Shown: positions 28,367 through 47,407 of the stretch, in pieces
Layout: each line of letters begins with the position of its first letter
Position numbering within the stretch: position 1 is the first letter of the stretch
From: Leptospira sanjuanensis
GTDB taxonomy: Bacteria; Spirochaetota; Leptospiria; Leptospirales; Leptospiraceae
NCBI RefSeq assembly: GCF_022267325.1
Contig: NZ_JAIZBG010000001.1
Span: 3,282,501 to 3,346,500 of the forward strand
DNA: 64,000 bases
Direction of reading: 5' to 3'
Notes under the pieces: model-generated
The model's database searches: none
What the model saw: the letters and a program-made list of their open reading frames with translations, nothing else
What the model was told of the DNA's origin: nothing
Made by a program: the position numbers and the translations under genes

Positions 28367-29946
28367 TTAAAAGCGAAAATTGAACTTCGCGTAAGAATCG
28401 ATCTCGATGATCTGTCCCGGGATCGCATACGGATTGTTGACCCGTTTCGGGGCGACGCCCACGTCCAAGGTTTCCTCGTCCAAACCGAGCCAATAAAACG
28501 TTGCGGCGAAAATCAACATCGCTGCCATTCCGTAAACCATCACTCCGCCCGTCAGGCCTTCGTGTCTTCCGAAGTTACCGGCCAACTTTTGATATTTACC
28601 CGCGTCATGATTCGTTTCACGGATGATCCTTTCCTGATACAAATACATTCCGATAAACGCGTCCTGCGAAACGACGTTTGCCGATAAGTACAACGAAGTC
28701 AAACTGACTTGAGAACGCGCGCGATCGTAAAGATCGTTGGCCTTTAGGTTGAAGTAATAATAACCCGCGTAAAACAAAAGCGTCCCGTATAAGGAATAGA
28801 TCGAGAAATCGTTGTATGAATGATCTAAAAACACGTTTTGTTTATTTTTGTAATAGGAGACGCTGTCGCCTTGTCTCAAATTCAGATCGAGTTTTAACTC
28901 TTCGTCCTTTTTCACCTCGACGCCTTTTAGTAAATCGACATGTCCTTCCATGGACAAACGAAGTCGGTTGAATCCCGTTTTGACTCGGACATTCTGCAAC
29001 GGAGTTTTTCCTAAAAACTCGGAGCCGAGATATACGTTTGCTCCTTCCGGATTCGAAGTCACGGAAATCAAACCTTCTCTCGGAGTTTTGGAAAGAATCA
29101 TTTCGAAACTTCCTCCCTCCTGAACGGAAACTCGTTGCTCGCGACTTTGAAACCCGTCCATGTAATACTTGATGACGTGGTTACCCGGAAGAAGGTCCGA
29201 TTTTTGAAGCGGAGTTTTACCGAGAAATTGTCCGTCCAAAAAAACCAAAACTCCGTCCATGGTTCCCGATTTAAAGGAGAATGAAACCGTATTCTTTCCG
29301 ATAAGTTCCTTTTTGATCTCGCCGATTAAACCGTCCAACTCTTGATAAGAGCGTCTAACGCTAGTTTTGACTCTGAATTCTTTTCGGGAAGCGTCCTTCG
29401 AAGACCTCAGGATGAGTTTGAGTTCCATCTGCGAATCGCTCTTCTTCTCGTAGGTTCCCGCAAGATGGTAAAAACATCCCTGCTTCTTTCCCGATAAAAA
29501 GAGCGTGCTGTCTTCGGGAGGAACTTCGTCTTGAACGTATTCCGTTTTTAACGTCAGAAAGCGCGGATCTTTTTCGGGAGAGGTTTCCTTGGCGTTCTTG
29601 ACCTGTTCCAGGATATCCCCGTCCCATTCTCCCTTCTTCAACTTCTCTCTTCCGGTCGGTTTTCCGAATCCGTGTTGAGCGCTGGTCGGAATTACGTCAG
29701 GATCGAAAATCTGAAACAGATTCTTTAAGCCGGAATACAGAACACCGCCGTATCCTTTGCTGAGATAGTCGATGTTCGCGTCCGCGTTCTGATTTTTGAG
29801 CGGGAAAACGCAGAGTTTCCGTTCGGTTTCGAACGTAATTCTTTCCCTCATACCGGCTTCGGGAAAACGATAATAATCGTCGATCCCTTGCGCGGAAATT
29901 CCCATACTCAAAATCGATAATATTAGAATAAATGCAAATACTCGAA

Positions 29947-29950
<4 letters not shown>
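28367..29950 (-). CDS. PEGA-domain exported protein
   Basis: A 527-residue protein with a signal peptide ([22 protein letters not shown]). At least two PEGA-type beta domains occur: [15 protein letters not shown] near residue 230 and [24 protein letters not shown] near 295, followed by a region with one or two hydrophobic segments ([34 protein letters not shown]). PEGA domains are usually found on surface or periplasmic proteins with unclear partners. The start overlaps the stop of the upstream ABC permease gene, so it belongs to that operon. Confidence 0.78.
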
Positions 29951-30698
<748 letters not shown>

Positions 30699-30699
<1 letters not shown>

Positions 30700-31592
30700 C
30701 AAGAAAGGCCCTCCTTTCCGGTAAGATTTTCCTGAAACCGTAAAGAGATTCTGCTGAACAGATAGAACGTAAGGCCGCTGTAAAACAAAAGCGCGCTCAA
30801 CAATTCGGCGTCCATCGTCTGAATCGCGTAATACATGGACTTGCCGATTCCGGGGAAAAAGAAAATCTCCTCCACGATCATCGCTCCGGAAAGAAGCGAA
30901 CTGAAATCGAGCAGAATCAAAACCGCGAGCAAAGGAAGAATCTTCAACAATACATGATTCCATAATATTCTATTTTTAGAATATCCTCGCGCGCGAAGAA
31001 CCTTGGCATACGGAGATTTTAATTCGATTTCGGCGAGACTAAGGGCAAACTGATAGATTCTCGCCCAAACCCTCGAACCCAAAGCGATTCCGGGAAGAAT
31101 CACATACGTCGTATTTCCGTTTTCGTAACCGCCCGGCGGAAACCATTCCAACTGAACGAAAAAGACCAAAAGCAAAATCACCGCTACCACGAATACGGGC
31201 GTGGACAGGATCAAGTTGCTCAGAAACAGAAACGCCCTTCTCGAAACGCTTTCCTCGTTTTTGGAAACGACCAACGCGATCGCGATCGCCAAAAAACTTC
31301 CCCAGCCTACGGAAAAGACCGCAAGGTGCAGGGTCGGAAGGACTCTGGAGGAAATATGTTTCCACACCGATTCTCCCGAAGCGGTCTTGCCGGGTTGAAA
31401 AGTTAGAATTCCTTTCACAAAGGAAAGAACCTGAGACGGAAAGGTTTTTCGTTCCAGAAAGGATTCTTCCTTGGAAACGGAGGAATCGGCGTAGAGATAT
31501 TCCTTATTGATGGAACGCAGATGTCCGAAAAGGACGGAGAAAAAAATTAATGCGACAAGAAATAGAAAGAACCTGGAGATTTCCCCCTGCAC
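30699..31592 (-). CDS. ABC transporter permease, DppB-like
   Basis: A 297-residue permease with six membrane segments. The EAA loop (LRARGYSKNRILWNHVLLKILPLL) is near residue 200, and the IVEEIFFFPGIGKSMYYAI segment near 240 is the usual DppB C-terminal motif. It forms a heterodimer with the following DppC-like permease. It starts three bases after the PtsN-like gene stop. The family normally works with two ATPases and a binding protein, which must be encoded elsewhere. Confidence 0.83.
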
Positions 31593-31594
31593 GA

Positions 31595-32056
<462 letters not shown>

Positions 32057-32142
32057 ACGAGAGCCCCTAACTCCGTTCGGATTTCTTTTTTTTGTCCGCG
32101 TTTGTTACGATACGAGATCATCATTCTAACCACAAATTCGAA

Positions 32143-34488
<2,346 letters not shown>

Positions 34489-34612
34489 TTCCTATAAAAG
34501 TAGCGGTATTTTGTCAATTTTTCAGAAAAAAGTGCGGAGTCAAGCAGAAGCCTCCTCGTCTTTGTCCGCAGGATAGGAGATTCTCTCTTACCCCGCTAGT
34601 TAGACGGTCGGC

Positions 34613-36163
34613 TTAGGCTTGAGCGGGAAGTTCTTCCGTGGACTCTTGTTTGGAAGCCCCGAGTTTCCAGAGGGCTTCTTTGAGAGATAAATATCCTACG
34701 TAGAAGAATCCGATCGCGTAGATTGCCAAGAATCCGACGATTTGCGGTTTTCCAAGAACGAAGGAAAGAACCACGGTTCCGAGGCAATAGATTCCCATCA
34801 GGAACTCAAGAACCACGTGGAAATCCAGAGGAACGGTATATTTCAATCTTTCTTTCAGAACATCCGTGCTCTTTTCGATTTTGAGTTTCGGAGTGCGTTT
34901 GAAAGAAGACTGGATTCCGAGAATCGCTTCGAGCCATGCTCTCGTGTTTACGATTGCGATTCCGGTTCCGATCATGATCAGAATCGGGAGATACACCATT
35001 CTTCTTTTCCAATCTTTATGGAGAGTTTTCTGGGAATATGCGTAGAAAATCATCGGTCCGACGGAGCCTACGGAAAGAATCGCCGCGGTTCCCATCAGGA
35101 TTTCGATCGGAAGATCGTAAAAGCTAAATCCGGACCAGTAGTCCATCAAAAGCAACGGAGCGCTGAACAGGATGTTGATCACCATCAAAGGGTGAACGGA
35201 ATAATTGATTAGGTGAACGATTGCCTCGGATTTGATTCTCCAAGGAAGATCCGCACGGAGAATTCTAGGAAGAAGTTTCACCGCCGTTTGGATGGAACCC
35301 TTGCACCAGCGGAATTGTTGCGACTTGTAAGCGGAGATCATCGCAGGGATTTCCGCCTTGCAAACGATATCCTTAAAATAACGGAACTTCCATCCTCTCA
35401 TTTCGGCGCGATAAGAAAGATCGAAGTCTTCGGTAAGAGTATCGTGCTCCCATCCGCCGGAATCGATGATACATTCTTTTTTCCAAATTCCCGCGGTTCC
35501 GTTGAAATTCATCCAAAGGTGAGAACCGTTTCTTGCCACCTGCTCGATCATAAAGTGACCGTCGATCCCGAAGGATTGCGCCTTGGTAAGAACGTTGTAT
35601 TCGGCGTTTACATGTCCCCAACGAACCTGAACCATCCCGATTTGCGGATCTTCGAAATAAGGAACGGTTTTGATTAAGAAGTCCGGATCGGGCATGAAGT
35701 CCGCGTCGAAGATGGCGATGTACTGACCGCGAGCCACTTTCATTCCGGCTTCGAGGGCGCCCGCTTTGTATCCAGTGCGTTCCGCTCCGGATCTGTGGAG
35801 ATGATGAATGTCGAATCCGAGCGATTTATAGTGAGCGATGAGTTTTCTGGACTTTTCGACCGTCTCGTCCGTGGAATCATCTAAGAGCTGGATTTCGAGC
35901 TTATCTTTGGGATATTTGAGTGCGACTGTGGTTTCGAGGAGACGATCCACAACATAGAATTCGTTGAAAATAGGAAGCTGAACGGTTACTACCGGAAGAT
36001 TCGGGTCGTTTACGTCGAGAATCTTGTCTGGATCGGATTCGCAATATGCATGATTCTTTTTATAGAGATATACCATTACGTAGGTATGAATCCCGAAAAA
36101 AAAGAGAGCGACGATGTCGATCCCATAGATGGCTAGAAACAGTACAGTTACGACGGTCAGCAT
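34613..36163 (-). CDS. Membrane-bound GT2 glycosyltransferase, cellulose-synthase-like
   Basis: A 516-residue protein with an N-terminal membrane segment (residues 1-30), a central GT2 catalytic domain and four or five C-terminal membrane segments. All processive-type landmarks are present: DDSTDET near residue 90, DADFMPDPDF near 150, TEDFDLSYR near 245 and QQFRWCKG near 285. It probably makes or transfers a beta-linked sugar across the membrane; a ceramide or lipid glucosyltransferase role is also possible. It is first of the minus-strand run, with repeat-rich DNA upstream. Confidence 0.8.
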   Translation of the reverse strand: MLTVVTVLFLAIYGIDIVALFFFGIHTYVMVYLYKKNHAYCESDPDKILDVNDPNLPVVTVQLPIFNEFYVVDRLLETTVALKYPKDKLEIQLLDDSTDETVEKSRKLIAHYKSLGFDIHHLHRSGAERTGYKAGALEAGMKVARGQYIAIFDADFMPDPDFLIKTVPYFEDPQIGMVQVRWGHVNAEYNVLTKAQSFGIDGHFMIEQVARNGSHLWMNFNGTAGIWKKECIIDSGGWEHDTLTEDFDLSYRAEMRGWKFRYFKDIVCKAEIPAMISAYKSQQFRWCKGSIQTAVKLLPRILRADLPWRIKSEAIVHLINYSVHPLMVINILFSAPLLLMDYWSGFSFYDLPIEILMGTAAILSVGSVGPMIFYAYSQKTLHKDWKRRMVYLPILIMIGTGIAIVNTRAWLEAILGIQSSFKRTPKLKIEKSTDVLKERLKYTVPLDFHVVLEFLMGIYCLGTVVLSFVLGKPQIVGFLAIYAIGFFYVGYLSLKEALWKLGASKQESTEELPAQA

Positions 36164-37018
<855 letters not shown>

Positions 37019-37756
37019 ATGAATCCTACGCTCGTCGGCCTTTCCGTCGCATTTTTTTCCGTATTGATCGCGATTCTTTTGGAGGGCGCCCATTTCTTAT
37101 CGTTCTTTAAGGTTTCCGCTCTTTTACTCATCATCGGCGGAACCGCGGGCGCGACCTTTGCGAGCTTTTCCCTCGAACAGATCAAGGATCTCATTTTAAA
37201 CCTGCAAACATCCGTATTTCCCCGACGCAAACTTCCTTTGGGAGAACTCTTTTTGGACTTCGCGGAACGTGCGCGTAAGAACGGTCTTCTTTCCCTCGAG
37301 GACAATCTCAAGTCGATTCAAGATCCGTTCTTACAAAGAGGAATTCAACTGATCGTGGACGGAACCGATCCGCGCGCGGTCGAGGAGATTCTTTTCGAAT
37401 CCGCGCTCGCGATGGAAGACAAGGAAGCGAACTCGGCAAAGATTTTGGAAACCGCGGGAGGATTTTCTCCGACGGTCGGGATCATCGGAACCGTCATGGG
37501 CCTCGTCGGAGTTCTGGAAAACTTGGGTGCGGGAACACGCGCACTCGGAGAAGGAATCGCGACCGCATTTATCGCGACCTTTTACGGAATCGCTTTCGCG
37601 AATTTACTCTTTTTCCCTCTCGCGAACCGAATCAAGTCCTGGTCCAAAGAACAATCGGATCGCAGACAAGCGATCATCCGAGGAGTCATCGCGCTGCAAA
37701 GCGGAGACAACCGTCGGATTCTTATGGAAAGAATGACCCCGTTTATCGGCGGTTGA
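37019..37756 (+). CDS. MotA/TolQ/ExbB family flagellar stator-like protein
   Basis: About 245 residues from ATG 37019; GTG 37001, inside a TGTGGGAACTC repeat, is an alternative. Four membrane segments are arranged as in MotA, with a large cytosolic loop between the second and third ([22 protein letters not shown]). The conserved Pro lies in [25 protein letters not shown] and a second in [12 protein letters not shown]. MotA with MotB forms the ion channel that powers flagella. No motB follows, so the partner must be elsewhere or this paralogue works differently. Confidence 0.85.
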   Translation: MNPTLVGLSVAFFSVLIAILLEGAHFLSFFKVSALLLIIGGTAGATFASFSLEQIKDLILNLQTSVFPRRKLPLGELFLDFAERARKNGLLSLEDNLKSIQDPFLQRGIQLIVDGTDPRAVEEILFESALAMEDKEANSAKILETAGGFSPTVGIIGTVMGLVGVLENLGAGTRALGEGIATAFIATFYGIAFANLLFFPLANRIKSWSKEQSDRRQAIIRGVIALQSGDNRRILMERMTPFIGG

Positions 37757-38119
37757 AGTTCGATTCGGTTCGAGGCAACGGATTTCGCCTCAATCACACA
37801 CTATGTTTCCGAAATGTAGGATCTCCTAACGTTTCTTCGAAAGCCGTTCGTTGAACCGGGATTCGTATGAGTTCCTACAACGTTTGCTCCGACAAATCAT
37901 TTCGGGCGCTCCTGCTCGGTTTTATTATAAATCTTAGATCGAATTGATTCAAACGCAGGCCAGGCTTGCTCCGCGCTACGGCGATCGCCTTCGGTCTCCT
38001 CTTTCGAGGAGACCGCTTCGCGCGCTCCGCATCCTTAGCGCGGTTTTCGTCGTTTACTTTCCGCAAGTCGGATTAAAAACTTCTTTTCTTTTTTTAAAAG
38101 AAAGAATCGATTCTTCCCC
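37757..38119. repeat. Intergenic region with motif copies and a REP-like hairpin
   Basis: TGTAGGATCTCCTAA at 37815-37829 and TGAGTTCCTACA at 37868-37879 belong to the recurrent motif family. CGGTCTCCTC (37992-38001) and GAGGAGACCG (38006-38015) make a perfect 10-bp stem with a TTTC loop, set in GC-rich sequence (CTCCGCGCTACGGCGATCGC, CGCTTCGCGCGC). This looks like a REP-type palindromic unit. No T-run follows. Confidence 0.55.
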
Positions 38120-39475
38120 ATGCCTTCTTCCTTGCAAAAAGTTCTCGGGCCGTTTCATCTCTGGGGAATCTCGGTCGGTCTCGTGATTTCCGGGGATTAC
38201 TTCGGATGGAATCTCGGCTGGGCCCATTCCAACTTTTGGGAATTTGCCGTGGCCGTCGGTTTGATCGCGATCTTTTATTCCTGCTTTTCCTTGTGTTTCA
38301 CCGAACTCGCGACATCGATCCCGCACGCGGGCGGCCCTTCGGCATATGCGCATGTCGCCTTAGGACCGTTAGGCGGATTGGTCGCCGGTTTTTTCACTCT
38401 CGTCGAATTCGTATTGGCGCCGCCGGCGATCGCTTCGGCTTTAGGAGGTTACTTTCACTTTTTAGTTCCCGTCGTCGATGCGAACCTCGCGTCCAACGGA
38501 TTTTTCATACTTTTGATCGGAATCAATCTCTTAGGAATCAAACAAACCGCGCGTTTCGAATTGTTCGTAACGTTGACGGCGGTGTTCGGACTTCTGCTTT
38601 ACTTCGCGTTTTCGGTTCCCCACTTTCGATGGGGACAAATCGGAACAAATTCTACATTCAATTTTTGGAATCTGTTTCCGGCGTTGCCGTACGCGATCTG
38701 GTTTTTTCTCGCGGTGGAAGGAGTCGCCATGGCCGCGGAAGAAGTGAAAAATCCCGAAAAAGACATTCCTCTCGGTTATCTTTCCGGAATCGGCACTTTG
38801 GTCTTATTGGCGTTCGGAGTTTTATTCGGAACAGCCGGAATCGTTTCCACGAACTCGGTCTCAACTTTGGATTATCCGCTTTCGTTCACATTAGGAAATC
38901 TTTATGGACCTTCATCCTGGATCGCGCGTTTGTTTACCGGAATCGGATTGTTCGGATTGATCGCGTCCTTGCTCGGAATCATACTCGGATATTCTAGACA
39001 GATCTACGCGCTCGCCAAAGAAGGATTCTTACCGAGAATTCTCGCCCGATTGAATCCAAAAACTCAAGCGCCGAGTTTCGCGATCGTGGTCGGCGGACTG
39101 GTCGGACTTTTGGCCCTTCAATATGGAAACACGGGAGAATTGATCACATTATCCGCGTTCGGCGCCTGCGGAATGTATTGTATCAGCATGATTTCCTTTT
39201 TTGTCTTGAGAATCAAAAACCCGGACCGAAAGAAACCTTATCAAGTTCCCTTCTATCCGATTCTTCCGGCGGTCGCGATCGCACTCGGCTTCCTGTGTTT
39301 TATCACATTAGCGATTTATTATACGTTCTCTTTGATGATTTTGGCGATCGGCTTGACCGTTGCTTTTTTGTTTTTTCTCGGCAGCAAAGGATTCGATCTC
39401 AAACGGATTCCGCATTCTTCCCTTTCTCCCGATCAGGAAGAAAGTTCGTTTTCCCGGGGAGATACGGACTTTTAA
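38120..39475 (+). CDS. APC-family permease, ethanolamine-permease-like
   Basis: A 451-residue transporter with twelve predicted membrane segments. GISVGLVISGDYFGWNLGW near residue 15 and ATSIPHAGGPSAYAHVALGP near 75 match the ethanolamine permease (Eat) branch of the amino acid-polyamine-organocation family, as does VEGVAMAAEEVKNPEKDIP near 205. It probably imports ethanolamine or an amino acid by proton symport. No ethanolamine lyase genes are near. The start codon has no obvious ribosome site. Confidence 0.8.
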   Translation: MPSSLQKVLGPFHLWGISVGLVISGDYFGWNLGWAHSNFWEFAVAVGLIAIFYSCFSLCFTELATSIPHAGGPSAYAHVALGPLGGLVAGFFTLVEFVLAPPAIASALGGYFHFLVPVVDANLASNGFFILLIGINLLGIKQTARFELFVTLTAVFGLLLYFAFSVPHFRWGQIGTNSTFNFWNLFPALPYAIWFFLAVEGVAMAAEEVKNPEKDIPLGYLSGIGTLVLLAFGVLFGTAGIVSTNSVSTLDYPLSFTLGNLYGPSSWIARLFTGIGLFGLIASLLGIILGYSRQIYALAKEGFLPRILARLNPKTQAPSFAIVVGGLVGLLALQYGNTGELITLSAFGACGMYCISMISFFVLRIKNPDRKKPYQVPFYPILPAVAIALGFLCFITLAIYYTFSLMILAIGLTVAFLFFLGSKGFDLKRIPHSSLSPDQEESSFSRGDTDF

Positions 39476-39707
39476 GTCATTCTATCCGATCGGATTCACT
39501 CTGTTAGGCGTCGCTTTTTGGAAACGTTCCCTTTTTTACGGAGCGCTTGTTGCCAATCTGATGGTGATTTCCAAAGTAATTTGGAGCACGGTCAACGACG
39601 CGGAAAATTCCGTGGGTACGATTTACCTTCCTACGATCGTAGGAGTGTTGTTGTTCAATTCCTTGTTTTACTATCTGACAAAACGAAAGAAGAAAGAAGT
39701 TTCATAA
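39463..39707 (+). pseudogene. Fragment of a small membrane protein
   Basis: Past the permease stop, another frame stays open to 39707 and reads like membrane protein: FYPIGFTLLGVAFWKRSLFYG, LVANLMVISKVIWSTVND and TIVGVLLFNSLFYYL, with a Lys-rich tail. No start codon or ribosome site precedes it, and the left end overlaps the permease gene. It may be the C-terminal remnant of a four-segment membrane protein whose start was lost, or chance. Confidence 0.3.
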
Positions 39708-39740
39708 AAATAACAAGAAATGGAGAATCGAATAGGGATT

Positions 39741-40072
39741 CTAAACCGCATCCTCGTTCAACTCCGCAAGAATATCTTTGAGTTCGCGCTTGTCGCGGAC
39801 TTCCACAAGACAATCCTCGCCGAACTCGTCGGATTCGAGACGGACGGCAAAATAACCGTTTTCCTCTTCTCCGTGCAAAGAACGTACATCGAGATTGACC
39901 AGATCTAAGTCCTCTTCCAACACGGGAGTCAAAAGAAGATATTGATTCTCGTCGATCTCCAACGCTTCCGCCACGATAAAAGAATGCGGGTTTCCATCCT
40001 CGTCCAATAGCTGAAGGGTTTCCCGTCCTTGTTCCTCGTGATCTCTGGATTCTTCCTCGGAAAACGGATCGC

Positions 40073-40076
<4 letters not shown>
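39741..40076 (-). CDS. DUF1292-like acidic protein
   Basis: A 111-residue very acidic protein. LLDEDGNPHSFIVAEALEIDENQYLLLTPV matches the DUF1292 (YrzB-like) pattern, whose function is unknown. The ATG overlaps the stop of the HNH gene (ATGA), so the two are coupled. It is the last gene of a five-gene minus-strand run starting at 42831. Confidence 0.75.
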
Positions 40077-40381
<305 letters not shown>

Positions 40382-40390
40382 TCGAAAATT

Positions 40391-41383
40391 CTAATCTTTA
40401 TAAGCGGCCCAATCCGAACCGGGTCCGCTGATGGAAAGTTTCAGGGTTTCGCTGCGATTGACCGCCTGAATTCCCTCTTCCAAACCGGAAGCGGTGAGAA
40501 GAAGCGTATCCCCCTGCGAAAGGATTTCCCCTTCGACCTCCGCCTTTCCCTGCAACACGATCAAAATTTGGAACACGGAATCCTTATATACATTCGGAAT
40601 TTGGAATGTTTTACCGTTCCCGGAAACCTCGAGGGTTTCCATGAGGAATTTATCGTTTGCCGTTAGACGAAACCGCTTGCCGTCGCTCCAGTTTTTCGGC
40701 GCGGGTTTCATGATATCGTCTTCGGAAGGACCGGAATAATCCAAAACGTCCAGCGCCTTTTGAAGATGCAGCTCTCTCGGTCTTCCGTAATCGTAAACGC
40801 GGTATGTGGAATCGGAGGATTGTTGCACTTCCATCAGAAGAATTCCGGCGCCGATCGCGTGAATTCTTCCCGGATTCAAAAGAAAGGAATCTCCTTCCTT
40901 TACGGGGATCTGTCTTAAAACTTCTTCGGCGCGGTTTTGCTCCACGAGGGTTTTGAATTCTTCCCTGCTGGTCGCATTCAAAAAACCGCATACGAGTTTG
41001 GAACCGGGTTCTGCTTGTAATACGGTCCAAGCTTCTTTTTTTCCGGCGCTTTGCGGATCGTATTTTTCGGCATACGCATCGTCGGGATGAACTTGAACGG
41101 AAAGTTTTTCTTTGGCGTCTATGATTTTGATTAAAAGAGGAAACGGTTTTCCGCGAAACGGTTTTCCAAGAATCGAATCTGTGTTTGCCCGGTACGCGGT
41201 ACGGAAATTTTTTCCGGCAAGAGGTCCGTTGACGATTTCGGAAACGTCGTTCCCGTAATCGGAAATTTCCCAGGATTCTCCGATGTTCCCGTCCGGAATC
41301 GTTCTTCCGGGGAAATCTCCGAGCTTTCTACCGCCCCAAATTCTTTCCTTATAGATCGGATTCAATCGGATCACCTTCTGCAT
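40391..41383 (-). CDS. manA: Mannose-6-phosphate isomerase, class I
   Basis: A 330-residue cupin-fold metalloenzyme that interconverts fructose-6-phosphate and mannose-6-phosphate, feeding GDP-mannose and surface sugars. The zinc ligands are in VQVHPDDAY (Gln, His), GKKEAW (Glu) and PGRIHAIGAG (His). The opening NPIYKERIWGGRKLGDF and the YDYGRPRELH segment fit the short bacterial class. It follows the dnaJ-like gene by five bases. Confidence 0.9.
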   Translation of the reverse strand: MQKVIRLNPIYKERIWGGRKLGDFPGRTIPDGNIGESWEISDYGNDVSEIVNGPLAGKNFRTAYRANTDSILGKPFRGKPFPLLIKIIDAKEKLSVQVHPDDAYAEKYDPQSAGKKEAWTVLQAEPGSKLVCGFLNATSREEFKTLVEQNRAEEVLRQIPVKEGDSFLLNPGRIHAIGAGILLMEVQQSSDSTYRVYDYGRPRELHLQKALDVLDYSGPSEDDIMKPAPKNWSDGKRFRLTANDKFLMETLEVSGNGKTFQIPNVYKDSVFQILIVLQGKAEVEGEILSQGDTLLLTASGLEEGIQAVNRSETLKLSISGPGSDWAAYKD

Positions 41384-41388
41384 AAAAC

Positions 41389-42114
41389 CTATTTTTTCCC
41401 TCCTTCTATAAGTTCAATTTTTACTTTGAGAAGATTCTTCTTAAAATGTACGAATCCTGACGATTTGAGTCCGGATAAATCCAATTCGTAGATTTTTCCG
41501 GGTATAAGTTTTCCGGCTTCCGCTTCCAGATTGAGATTTCGAAAACTTTTATACGTTCCTTTTCCTCCGCAGGAATCGCAGAACACGTTCGAGCCTCTGC
41601 AATCGGGACAAAGAACGCGCACGACCAAGGGGATCTTCGCGGCTACGGGAGAATCGAGTTCTTCGTTAGTTAAGAGAATTCTAATATCGTAATGGATTCC
41701 GGAATACTTTTTGCGTTCCTTATTGCGCATTCCCGCGCGGAGAAGTCCCCGTTTTGCGAATTCGACCGCTTGACCCGCGTATAAAATTCTCGAACTCGGA
41801 ATTTGCCGGATCTGTGCCGTAACGTTCGAGTCATTCTTCCCTTCGAACGAGGACTTGAACTTAAAAAGAATCTCGGGATGTCTGGAAAGATATTGAAGAT
41901 CGTATTCTTTCCGTTTGATCGGATGCGTTAGGATTTGATACGAAACCGCGAATTTTTGAAAGAGATCGGAAGATCCGGTTTCGCGGTTATCGGGATGAAA
42001 GATTTTCGCCAATTCCCGATAACGCGACTTCACCCTTTCGACGGAGGCAAGAGGGGAAAGTCCGAGATTTTTATAATGATCCGGAAAGTGATTCTGAAGT
42101 CCCGGATCATTCAT
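41389..42114 (-). CDS. J-domain protein with zinc-finger-like motif
   Basis: A 241-residue protein. The N-terminal J domain (about residues 14-75) has the HPD motif in AKIFHPDNRE and would stimulate DnaK ATPase. Two CxxC pairs (CPDCRGSNVFCDSCGGKGTY near residue 180) are half of a DnaJ zinc finger. The C-terminus is short and lacks the full substrate-binding domains, so this is a specialised, not canonical, DnaJ. It begins nine bases after the preceding gene stop. Confidence 0.82.
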   Translation of the reverse strand: MNDPGLQNHFPDHYKNLGLSPLASVERVKSRYRELAKIFHPDNRETGSSDLFQKFAVSYQILTHPIKRKEYDLQYLSRHPEILFKFKSSFEGKNDSNVTAQIRQIPSSRILYAGQAVEFAKRGLLRAGMRNKERKKYSGIHYDIRILLTNEELDSPVAAKIPLVVRVLCPDCRGSNVFCDSCGGKGTYKSFRNLNLEAEAGKLIPGKIYELDLSGLKSSGFVHFKKNLLKVKIELIEGGKK

Positions 42115-42123
42115 GGACGTATT

Positions 42124-42831
<708 letters not shown>

Positions 42832-42878
42832 TGTAGATTTTTCCAGTCGCCGTCCTTTAATAGTTTCGGAGGTTCCAG

Positions 42879-42946
<68 letters not shown>

Positions 42947-42954
42947 GGATCGGT

Positions 42955-43287
42955 ATGGAAATCAATCATAGAAAGTCGGGAGAAACAAACATAGTGAGTC
43001 TTTCGGGCAGTCTCGATATCTATACCTCAATCGATCTCAAAACCTTCTTCGAATCCAACATCAACAAAGATAATAAAAACGTAGTCGTAAATCTTGAAAA
43101 ACTCAACTACATCGATTCTTCCGGAATCGGAATGTTGATCAAGCAGTTGAACTACGTGCAAGACTTGAACGGTTCTTTTTTTATCGCGAACATGAAACCT
43201 GCGATCGAAAAAGTTTTCAAAGTCGCCGGTCTTACTTCTTACTTTAAGACGATCAGCCCTGCGGAATTCGCTTCCAACTTCCCGTAA
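42955..43287 (+). CDS. STAS-domain anti-sigma factor antagonist
   Basis: A 110-residue protein filled by one STAS domain: VSLSGSLDIYTSIDLKTFFE near the start and NLEKLNYIDSSGIGMLIKQL near residues 44-63. Ser55 or Ser56 in DSSGIGML is the expected phosphorylation site for an RsbW-type kinase. It would be reactivated by a PP2C phosphatase. Candidates for both enzyme classes are encoded in this window. It stands alone and is followed by repeat-rich DNA. Confidence 0.9.
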   Translation: MEINHRKSGETNIVSLSGSLDIYTSIDLKTFFESNINKDNKNVVVNLEKLNYIDSSGIGMLIKQLNYVQDLNGSFFIANMKPAIEKVFKVAGLTSYFKTISPAEFASNFP

Positions 43288-43706
43288 TTCGAATTTGGTT
43301 CATAAAAGCGCGACCCCTGAGCGTTGCAGCAAATGAACACGGACAACTCAGCAAATCGTTCCGTATGAACTGCGTTTAAGGAAGTGTTCCCTTTGGTTTA
43401 TTCTTTTTTGCCGAAATTCTTTCCAGAAATGAATGCTAACGAAGAACTTTGTTGTAGTTCCTACAATTTTTCCGTGAAACAGCGGCCCCACCCTAAAATT
43501 GGGCGGTGGTGGTGTGGAGGCGAGAAAGTTCGGGCCAATTCCCCTTTATCAGAAAGATCTCATATTCACAATCTAAAAATGGCGATCTTGTCGGAACATT
43601 GGCCTATTCATTTCTCAGCTTCGCTGAGAGGCTGCGATTACTACGCTCCGCTATCTACAGGCCTATCTCTCCCTAGAACGCAATCCATAGAGAGCGTTCT
43701 GCTGAG
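43288..43706. other. Intergenic region with several hairpins
   Basis: About 420 bases without a supported gene between convergent genes. Structures are TTGTAG/CTACAA (43452-43466), TCTCAGC/GCTGAGA (43613-43619, 43623-43629) with a TTC loop, and AGAACGC/GCGTTCT (43675-43681, 43694-43700) with a 12-base loop. CGCTACGCTCCGCTATC near 43640 resembles the REP-like sequence near 37980. Confidence 0.5.
43452..43470 (+). terminator. Terminator candidate after the STAS gene
   Basis: TTGTAG and CTACAA form a 6-bp stem around TTC and are followed by TTTT. It belongs to the TGTRGGAACTCC motif family in reverse. It lies 165 bases after the STAS stop codon, so it is not certain that it ends that transcript. 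Confidence 0.4.
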
Positions 43707-44312
<606 letters not shown>

Positions 44313-44344
44313 CTACTTATAGTATCGACAGGACCGGGAAGAAT

Positions 44345-47406
<3,062 letters not shown>

Positions 47407-47407
47407 A

